From the NCBI GenBank assembly GCA_038229135.1, contig JBBROS010000011.1:1-64000 (forward strand): 64,000 nt of DNA. Reading direction: 5' to 3'. Below, piece by piece: positions 58,139 through 64,000 of the stretch (the first letter of the stretch is position 1; every line of letters starts with the position of its first letter). The notes under the pieces are model-generated. The model ran no database searches. It was not told where the DNA came from and saw only the letters and a list, made by a program, of their open reading frames with translations. A program made the translations under genes and the position numbers. The DNA comes from JBBROS01 sp038229135 (GTDB taxonomy: Bacteria; Pseudomonadota; Alphaproteobacteria; Acetobacterales; Acetobacteraceae).

Positions 58139-59652
58139 GGAACCGCGGGGCTCGCGCGGGGGCGGCGGAGCAGGCCGAGGACGATGCCGCGCTCGGGCCG
58201 CGACAGGCCGGCCCACCACAGGGCGGGGGCGAGGGCCGCCCCGAGGATGGCGAGGCGGAGAGCGAACGCCCATGGCCCGGCGCCCGGCCCGGCGCCGGCC
58301 AGCATGAAGCCGGCTGCGACGAGAAGCGCCCCCGCGGCCACGCCGGCGGTGGCGCGGAGCGTGGCGGGCTCGAGCGAGACGAGGCCGAACAGGCGCCGGA
58401 CCTGCCAGCACCGGAGCGCGCTGAGGGCAACGAGTGCCGTGGCCGTGGCCGTGGCGGCGCCGATCGGGCCGTAGCGGGGCACCAGCACCAGGTTGAGCCC
58501 CAGGTTCAGCGCCGCCGCCAGCGCGCCGTTCCGCGCCTCCTTCATGGGCGAGCCGCCGACCACCAGCAGCACGCTGGCCGCGCCGAAGGTGGTCTTTACC
58601 GCATGGCCGGCAGCGAAGATGGCCAGCGCAGCGGCGGCGGTGCGGAAATCGGGGTGGAGGAGGCCCAGGACGTCGGCCCCGTTGATGGCGAGGGCGGCGA
58701 GCAGGGGGAGGGCGACCAGCGCGGTGCCGCGGATGGCGGCGCCATAGACCGTTTGCAGGCGGGCCCGGTCGTTACGGGCGATCAGCACCGGGTAGATGGG
58801 GGCCGTGGCGGCGGAGCTCGCGTTCCAGACGAGGTCGAAGGCGACGACGACGAGCATGCAGGCGCGGTAGGCGCCGACGGTCGCGGGGTCGGTGTAGATG
58901 CCGAGCAGCAGCAGGTCGGTCCAGACGATGGCGAGGGCGAAGACGGCGTTGGCGGCGATGGGTGCGGCGTAGCGGTAGAGCGGGCGCCAGGCGATGTCGG
59001 GGCGGACCCAGCCGAGGCGGCGGCGGACGATGCGGGCGATGAGGAGGAGGCCGATGGCGGCGCCTGCGCCGGACGCGGCGACGAAGGCGCCCGGGACGCC
59101 GAGGCCGGGGGTGAGCAGCAGCAGGGCGCAGAAGGCGAGCGGCAACGCAAGGTTGCGCGCCGCCACGTGGACGATGGGGCGGCCGAAGGCGCGGCCGAGG
59201 TTGCCGAGCATGTCGGCCATGGCCATGAGCGGGATGGCGAGGCCCAGGAGCGCGATGGAGGGTGCGGCGCCGGGCTGGTGCAGGGCGGCGGCGATGGAGG
59301 GGGCGCCGGCCCACAGGGCGGCGGCCAACGCGCTGCCCAGGAGCAGCGGGGCTGCGGCGCCCGCGACGATGGCGCCCACCGCCCGTGCGTCGTCGGCCCG
59401 GTGTAGGTGCACGGGCAGAAAGTGCAGAATGGCCAGCGGCAGGCCGAAGAGCGCCATGATCTCCCCGATCTTCGCGCACATCATGCCCATGGCGTAGAGG
59501 CCATAGCCGGCGGCCCCGAGGATGCGGGCGGCGATTGCTTCGTTGACGAGCATGAGGACGGCGCCGAGTGCGGAGCCGCCGAGAGTGAGTGCGGCGCTGC
59601 CGAGGACGGCGTGGCTCGAGCTGTTGGGCGCCGGGGTGGGCGCGCGGGTCAC
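58135..59652 (-). CDS. Polysaccharide flippase (MOP/Wzx-type)
   Basis: 505-aa membrane protein with roughly 12-14 helices and no long soluble domain. Start LGSAALTLGGSALGAVLMLVNEAIAARILGAAGYGLYAM is typical of O-antigen and polysaccharide exporters of the MOP superfamily. Late blocks include LNLGLNLVLVPRYGPIGAATATATA, a common Wzx signature. It would flip lipid-linked sugars across the inner membrane. Overlaps the glycosyltransferase gene upstream and the TolB-like gene downstream by four bases each. Confidence 0.87.
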   Translation of the reverse strand: MTRAPTPAPNSSSHAVLGSAALTLGGSALGAVLMLVNEAIAARILGAAGYGLYAMGMMCAKIGEIMALFGLPLAILHFLPVHLHRADDARAVGAIVAGAAAPLLLGSALAAALWAGAPSIAAALHQPGAAPSIALLGLAIPLMAMADMLGNLGRAFGRPIVHVAARNLALPLAFCALLLLTPGLGVPGAFVAASGAGAAIGLLLIARIVRRRLGWVRPDIAWRPLYRYAAPIAANAVFALAIVWTDLLLLGIYTDPATVGAYRACMLVVVAFDLVWNASSAATAPIYPVLIARNDRARLQTVYGAAIRGTALVALPLLAALAINGADVLGLLHPDFRTAAAALAIFAAGHAVKTTFGAASVLLVVGGSPMKEARNGALAAALNLGLNLVLVPRYGPIGAATATATALVALSALRCWQVRRLFGLVSLEPATLRATAGVAAGALLVAAGFMLAGAGPGAGPWAFALRLAILGAALAPALWWAGLSRPERGIVLGLLRRPRASPAVP

Positions 59653-60722
59653 GCGGCGGTCGGCTGTGGATGGAGGGCGGGCTGCACCAGGCCCCGGCCG
59701 TCGCGGGCGCCCTTGAAGAAGTTGTAGGCGATCATGCCGCGGTAGATGGCCGGGTGCATGCGGCGGGCGACGGCCGGATTGCGCTCGGCCAGCGCGGCGA
59801 GGGGGCGCCAGAGGGTGGCCATGGTGAGACGGTTGAAGGCGAGTTCCCGCACGGCATAGCGCGCGAGCAGCCGGGGCAGGGCGCGGTCGGGCGGCACGAG
59901 GTGCTCCCGCCTTGGGCCGAGGCAGGCGCGGACATGGTCCTGCAGCGTCGTGCGATCCAGCCAGTGGTAGGCGACGGCGATCTCGGGCTGGCCGACCTGG
60001 GCGCGGAAGGTCGGGAAGTTGAGGCCCTGCATGTAGCCGCGCTTGAGCGCCTGCTCGAGGCTGACGACGTGGTGGTGGTGGCCGAGCGCCTCTGGGCAGT
60101 AGAAGATCTTCATGCCGACCTGGTGCAGGCGGTATCCGAGCTCCGGGTCCTCGTGGGCGGCGGGGCCGGCGGGGCCGCGCTGCTCGCGGAAGCCGCCGAC
60201 CTGGAGCAGCAGGTCGCGGGGGGCGGAAATGTTGCAGGCCCAGAACTTATAGTAGGGCAGGGCGGTGGCGCCCTCGAGGTCGCTGAAGCGGAACGGGTCC
60301 CACGTGCGGAGGAAGACGGTGTCCTCGAGGGTGGGCGATTGCTGGACCTGGCCGAGGGCGACGGCGTGGGGGGCGGGCGGGGCGGCGTGGAAGCGGGCAT
60401 GGGCCTCGAGCGCGCCGCGGGCCATCCAGATATCGTCGGCCATCAGCAGGACGGTGGGGGCACGGGCCTCGCGCAAGCCGCGGTTCTGGGTGTAGCCGGG
60501 GCCCTGGTTGGCGTGGCGGAGGTAGCGGAGCGCCATGGGGGCGGTGCGGGCGAACTCCGCGACCACGGCCTCCGTATCGTCGGGCGAGCCGTCGTCGATG
60601 ACGATGAGCTCATAGGAATCGTGCGGCAGGGTTTGGTCGGCGAGGCGGGCGAGGGTGGTGCGGATCGTTTCGGCGCGGTTGTAGGTGGCCATGACGACGC
60701 TGAGCTTCAGAACGTCTTGCAT
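59649..60722 (-). CDS. Glycosyltransferase family 2
   Basis: 357 aa. GT-A fold: LKLSVVMATYNRAETIRTTLARL, LIVIDDGSPDDTEAVV and the metal-binding region LLMADDIWM. The acceptor part contains GGFREQRGPAGPAAHEDPELGYRLHQVG, with the ED motif that acts as catalytic base. An AGGAGG five bases before ATG 60722 fixes that start over ATGs at 60737 and 60758. It heads an operon with the flippase. The truncated gene at the window end is a clear paralog. Confidence 0.92.
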   Translation of the reverse strand: MQDVLKLSVVMATYNRAETIRTTLARLADQTLPHDSYELIVIDDGSPDDTEAVVAEFARTAPMALRYLRHANQGPGYTQNRGLREARAPTVLLMADDIWMARGALEAHARFHAAPPAPHAVALGQVQQSPTLEDTVFLRTWDPFRFSDLEGATALPYYKFWACNISAPRDLLLQVGGFREQRGPAGPAAHEDPELGYRLHQVGMKIFYCPEALGHHHHVVSLEQALKRGYMQGLNFPTFRAQVGQPEIAVAYHWLDRTTLQDHVRACLGPRREHLVPPDRALPRLLARYAVRELAFNRLTMATLWRPLAALAERNPAVARRMHPAIYRGMIAYNFFKGARDGRGLVQPALHPQPTAA

Positions 60723-60847
60723 CCCTGCCTCCTGCATCCCGATCTTTTCGTTTATCAAATGTAAACCGTGCGAAGCAAGGGACCGGTTGGGCTTACCTCG
60801 ACGAGTTCGGTGCGCTAACGAATAGGACTTCGAAGGAGCCCGGACGT

Positions 60848-61255
60848 ATGCCCGAACAATCCCAGGTGGCCGTCCCGGTGACCTTCCCGGTGTTCCATGT
60901 GGGCCATGCCGCTTCGGATGGCGTGGGCGGGAGCGGCTGGTTCGTGGGGCAGTTCGTGCCCGAGGCGCTGGGTGCGCGGCACCAGACGGCGCTGGAGCTG
61001 AAGTGGGGCGTGCATCCGAAAGGGGAGCGGCGGCCGGGGGGCATGGTGGCCTATGACGATGCGACGACCGTCTCGGTGCTGGTGTCCGGCGCGTTCCGGA
61101 TGGTTGCGGTGGTGGACGGCGTGTCGCAGGCCCATACGTTGGAGCGGCCCGGAGATTACGTGATCTTCGGGCCGCACATCCTGCACGAGTGGGAGACGCT
61201 GGAGGACGCGGTGGTGCTATCGATCCGGTATCCTTCGCGGGATCGGACGGGCTAG
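60848..61255 (+). CDS. Small cupin-fold protein, unknown function
   Basis: 135 aa. Elements VEVKWGVH-like (ALELKWGVHPKGERRPGG), TTVSVLVSGAFRM and RPGDYVIFGPHILHEWETLEDAVVLSIRYPS fit a cupin barrel, but only a few metal-ligand histidines remain. Homologs are sometimes mislabelled signal peptidase I in databases, to my recollection. AAGGAG precedes the ATG. It lies between sugar-related genes and may belong to that accessory set. Confidence 0.68.
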   Translation: MPEQSQVAVPVTFPVFHVGHAASDGVGGSGWFVGQFVPEALGARHQTALELKWGVHPKGERRPGGMVAYDDATTVSVLVSGAFRMVAVVDGVSQAHTLERPGDYVIFGPHILHEWETLEDAVVLSIRYPSRDRTG

Positions 61256-61265
61256 GCGGTTCGGG

Positions 61266-61937
61266 CTAATGCGCCGCCGGGCGGCCGTTGCGACGGCGGA
61301 GGAGGCTTGCGCCCAGGAGTCCGGCCATGAGGGTGAGGGTTCCGGGCTCGGGCACCGGCACCGGGGTGAATGAGACCGGAGCCACGCCGTCCACGATGAA
61401 CAAGCCGAGCGCGATGTTGGCGATGCTTTCCGTGGCCGGAATGGTGAATTCCAGCAGGTAGCGGTTCGCGGTGTCGAGCGAGGGGAAGGTGCCGACGAGG
61501 CGGAGGGCGCCGGGGTTGAACAGCTCCTCCGTCGAGAGATAGAGGCCGGCGCCGGGCAGGACCATGAAGAAGCTGAGCCCGGCGATGGGCGCGGTGAACG
61601 ACCCTCTGGTGTTGAGGAACTGGTCGACGATGGTGCCGGCCGAGAAGCTGGCGAAGACGGAGAAGTTGGCGGGGTCTGCGCTGCTGAGGAGCGGGACGGA
61701 GCCGGTCGGGTCCCCTGCAGGTGCGAAGCCTGCGACGGACGGGTCGGGCATGGCCGTGATGCTGCCGAACCCCACGACGTCCCCGACGCGGGCAAACACC
61801 TGGGTGCCGTCGTCGTCGCCGAACAGCGTTGGGAAGGGATTGACGATGAGGGCACTGGCCGGGGTGGCGGCGACCATGAAGGCGCAGGCCATTGCGGCCA
61901 TTGCAAAGAGTGCTCTGTTTGCTCGACGGGCCATCAT
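61266..61937 (-). CDS. PEP-CTERM protein (unrelated to the 26-28 kb trio)
   Basis: 223 aa. A signal peptide (MMARRANRALFAMAAMACAF..., ending in TPASA) and a C-terminal sorting signal PVPEPGTLTLMAGLLGASLL-RRRNGR define it. The body (FGDDDGTQVFARVGDVVGFGSITAMPD...) is not similar to the other three PEP-CTERM proteins. Two adjacent ATGs (61937, 61934) are possible starts. I found no matching sigma-54 element upstream. It is convergent with the small cupin gene. Confidence 0.87.
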   Translation of the reverse strand: MMARRANRALFAMAAMACAFMVAATPASALIVNPFPTLFGDDDGTQVFARVGDVVGFGSITAMPDPSVAGFAPAGDPTGSVPLLSSADPANFSVFASFSAGTIVDQFLNTRGSFTAPIAGLSFFMVLPGAGLYLSTEELFNPGALRLVGTFPSLDTANRYLLEFTIPATESIANIALGLFIVDGVAPVSFTPVPVPEPGTLTLMAGLLGASLLRRRNGRPAAH

Positions 61938-62160
61938 TCTCGACCTTGGGCTGGAGTTGCCGTTGGGCCGAGCATGGCATGCCATCGGTTGCGCTACCAG
62001 AAAGATTCGCATTTTGCGTGAACTTACCGTTCCACGTCGGTTTCGCCCGGTGGTCGATACATTTTCGACCTGGTTCCCTGCCGGCGCAACAAAACTGTAG
62101 ATTCGGGAATCGATACGACCTATCGTGCTGCGGTCTTCACGATTGGGCGGAGTAGTGCGC

Positions 62161-63432
62161 ATGTTGGACCATCCAGTGGCTACGAAGGCTGCCGATCAGC
62201 CTGTCGACGCGGAGCTCGAGAAAAGCCTGCTCACGACGTGGGACGCCAAGGTCATCACGTATGACAACGACACGTATCCATTCAACAAGTGGCTGCTCAA
62301 GCGCATTCAGGGCATGGGTTACTCGCTCACGGACCTGAAGTTGCTGCACGAGGTGATTCCGAAGGCCGAGGTGTACAAGGTCGGCAAGCAGCTTTGCGCC
62401 GACACGAACCTTCCGGAATTCCGGCGGCTGCTGAACAAGTTCGTGCGCGAGGTGGTTGCTGTCAAAGGCAAGCTCACGTTCCCGATCGCGGTGCAGCGGT
62501 TCATGAACGTCCGCATCATGTTGCCGGACGCGCCCGAGTCGATCTTCCCGTTCCATACCGGCCTGCTTTATGGCCACGGCATCGCGTCGCGCAGCCTGTG
62601 GATGCCGTTCACGGACGTGTCGTCCGACGCGGACCGGAGCGCCTCGATGCAGATCCTGGGCATCGAGAAGTCCCGGAAGCTGGTCAAGCAGGCGGTCGAC
62701 GAGCGGTTCACGGTCGAGCAGATGAGCGAGACGTTCGGGGTCGAGAGCTGGCAGATCAAGGCCGGGCCGGGCAGCCTGTGCCTGTTCACGCAAGAGAACA
62801 TCCACGGCTCGGGCAGCATGCCGAACATGACCGGCAAGACGCGGGTGAGCATGGATTTCCGCGTGGCCGAGGCCGAGTATGGGGACCTGCTCGCGCGCAA
62901 GATCCCGGCCGGGTATTTCCATGTGATCCCGGAGACGGAGGACGAGGAGGAAGCGATCGCGCATGCCCCCAAGACCGGCCGCAGCTGGGACAACCAGAAG
63001 CAGAACATCTTCTACATCAACAACAACACGTCCTCGACCTATGGCGTGCCGGTGCATTTGCAGCGTTATGCGCTGTATGAATACTGCAAGAAGAAGGACC
63101 TGAACTACCACTTCGAGCTGTTCGAGCTCGAGGACATGAACCATCTGCCGACGCTGTGGCACATCGTGGAGAAGCGGAACACCAACGTGGTGCTCTACAG
63201 CATCTTCGCTCTGAGCGAGGACAAGGCGGAACGCCGGCGCTTCTTCGACAGGGTGCTGGAGAACGGCCTGTTCCTGCACTTCGCGAACGAGGATCTGCAA
63301 GTGGCGGACGAGGCCGACGTGCAGACGATCGAGAAGTATCTCAGCTTCGCGAAGTTCGGCTATTCGCGCATGCCCATCGGCCTGCCGCTGTCGCAGCACA
63401 GCAAGGCGATGTTCACGCACTGGACCGAGTGA
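62161..63432 (+). CDS. Fusion: sporadic-carbohydrate-cluster 2OG-Fe(II) oxygenase + LIC12192-like domain
   Basis: 423 aa. Residues ~20-260 look like the sporadic-carbohydrate-cluster 2OG-Fe(II) oxygenase: IFPFHTGLLYGHGIASRSLWMPFTD (candidate iron His132) and SLCLFTQENIHGSGSMPNMTGKTRVSMDFR (His215, 2OG-binding Arg228 or 234). Residues ~280-400 resemble the LIC12192 family, usually a separate small protein: YGVPVHLQRYALYEYCKKKDLNYHFELFELED...NVVLYSIFALSEDKAERRRFFDRVLENGLFLHFANEDL. Both families occur in patchy surface-sugar clusters. ATG 62161 is the probable start. A GC hairpin follows the stop. Family names are from memory and should be searched. Confidence 0.72.
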   Translation: MLDHPVATKAADQPVDAELEKSLLTTWDAKVITYDNDTYPFNKWLLKRIQGMGYSLTDLKLLHEVIPKAEVYKVGKQLCADTNLPEFRRLLNKFVREVVAVKGKLTFPIAVQRFMNVRIMLPDAPESIFPFHTGLLYGHGIASRSLWMPFTDVSSDADRSASMQILGIEKSRKLVKQAVDERFTVEQMSETFGVESWQIKAGPGSLCLFTQENIHGSGSMPNMTGKTRVSMDFRVAEAEYGDLLARKIPAGYFHVIPETEDEEEAIAHAPKTGRSWDNQKQNIFYINNNTSSTYGVPVHLQRYALYEYCKKKDLNYHFELFELEDMNHLPTLWHIVEKRNTNVVLYSIFALSEDKAERRRFFDRVLENGLFLHFANEDLQVADEADVQTIEKYLSFAKFGYSRMPIGLPLSQHSKAMFTHWTE

Positions 63433-63438
63433 CCTACA

Positions 63439-63472
63439 GGCCCGGGCGGACACGGCACCGTTCGCCCGGGCC
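63439..63472 (+). terminator. GC hairpin after the fusion gene
   Basis: GGCCCGGGCG and CGCCCGGGCC arms form a ten-base-pair stem six bases after the stop. There is no T-tract, so it could be a stability hairpin rather than a terminator. Confidence 0.5.
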
Positions 63473-63499
63473 AACACTCCCTCGCATTCGGGGCACGGC

Positions 63500-64000
63500 A
63501 TGGCGGCAGACCTGAAGCTGAGCGTTGTCATGGCCACCTATGGCCGGGCCCAGACGCTCCAGACCACGCTTCGCCACCTCGCCACGCAAACGCTCGACCC
63601 ATCCTGCTACGAACTCATCGTGGTGGACGACGAGTCTCCGGACGACACGGGCGAGGTGGTTGCCGAGTGGGCCGCGCGCGTGCCGTTTCGCCTGCGCTAC
63701 CTACGGCACGCCAACCGGGGGCCGGGCTACACGCAGAATCGCGGGCTGGACGTGGCCGAGGGCCGCGTGGTGCTGTTCATGGCCGATGACATCTTCATGC
63801 AGCCGGGCGCGCTCGCGGCGCATCTGGCCGTGCACGAGGCCAACCCGGCACAGGAGGTGGCGGTGCTGGGCCGGGTTGAGCAGGACGACATCCCCGGCGG
63901 CGGCCTGTTCCTGCGCAAGTGGGATGCGTTCGGGTTCCGGCACTTCGAGGGCCTGGCCGAGCTGCCCTATTACCGGTTTTGGGCCTGCAACGTGTCGGCC
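63500..64000 (+). CDS. Glycosyltransferase family 2 (3' end outside window)
   Basis: The first 167 residues of a GT2 enzyme: LKLSVVMATYGRAQTLQTTL, LIVVDDESPDDTGEVV, RYLRHANRGPGYTQNRGL and LFMADDIFMQPGALA. It aligns along its visible length with the enzyme at 59.6-60.7 kb (RYLRHANQGPGYTQNRGL, LLMADDIWM, LPYYKFWACN versus LPYYRFWACN), so the two are paralogs. It starts 67 bases after the fusion gene and is likely in the same operon. The catalytic-base region is beyond the window. Confidence 0.9.
   Translation, partial: MAADLKLSVVMATYGRAQTLQTTLRHLATQTLDPSCYELIVVDDESPDDTGEVVAEWAARVPFRLRYLRHANRGPGYTQNRGLDVAEGRVVLFMADDIFMQPGALAAHLAVHEANPAQEVAVLGRVEQDDIPGGGLFLRKWDAFGFRHFEGLAELPYYRFWACNVSA

Noticed and set aside
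61938..62030. Sigma-54 promoter for the fourth PEP-CTERM gene
   Set aside because: TGGCATGCCATGCTC on the minus strand has the -24-like part but no TTG(C/T) at the right distance.

Overview
The window is high-GC, densely packed DNA from an alphaproteobacterium, most likely an Acetobacteraceae/Rhodospirillales relative. The clues are the rpsA-sppA-ihfB-lapA order, an alphaproteobacterial-type SOS box (GAAC-N7-GAAC) before uvrA, an RpoH-like promoter before htpG, many GTG/TTG starts and GC-rich gene-end palindromes. No taxon search was possible, so this is inference.

Layout. 1-4 kb: end of rpsA, sppA, ihfB, a LapA-domain protein and trpF. 4-8.3 kb: two sibling small secreted proteins, htpG, a CopZ-like metal carrier with a His-rich secreted partner, and a secreted unknown. 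8.3-12.7 kb: surface-sugar genes (DegT aminotransferase, CapD/WbpM-type epimerase/dehydratase, divergent WecA/MraY-type transferase). 13.5-18.5 kb: a light-energy cassette made of a LysR regulator, a proton-pumping rhodopsin, phytoene synthase, lycopene cyclase and a Blh-type beta-carotene dioxygenase. It makes opsin and its retinal, but crtE and crtI are not here. 18.5-24.3 kb: secreted tandem-repeat protein, beta-propeller, sterol-desaturase-family enzyme and uvrA. 24.3-28.7 kb: an RTX-like secreted protein and three tandem PEP-CTERM paralogs. Each paralog has its own sigma-54-like -24/-12 element, an upstream dyad at nearly fixed spacing and a near-identical terminator.

28.7-38.5 kb is mostly housekeeping: a squalene/phytoene-synthase-like protein, sodB, yajC, a DUF815 ATPase, an MBL hydrolase, ssb, gyrA, coaD, an exported cyclophilin, an orphan sugar-type binding protein and tRNA-Lys(TTT). 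38.6-47.4 kb: a chemoreceptor with a C-terminal PilZ-like domain, a D-amino-acid-dehydrogenase-like oxidoreductase divergent from an amino-acid binding protein, an RsbQ-like hydrolase overlapping a PAS histidine kinase, cobD and a DUF1217 flagellar-type protein. 47.4-56.2 kb: CoA transferase, a PIN toxin-antitoxin pair, class III alcohol dehydrogenase, HU, a complete Liv-type ABC transporter and a cupin.

56.2-64 kb is surface-carbohydrate accessory DNA: a TolB-like secreted protein, a flippase, two related family-2 glycosyltransferases (the second cut by the window end), a cupin, a fourth PEP-CTERM protein, and what appears to be a fusion of two 'sporadic carbohydrate cluster' families (2OG-Fe(II) oxygenase plus LIC12192-like). 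No gene-free stretch exceeds 300 bases. No CRISPR array, IS transposase, rRNA or origin was seen.
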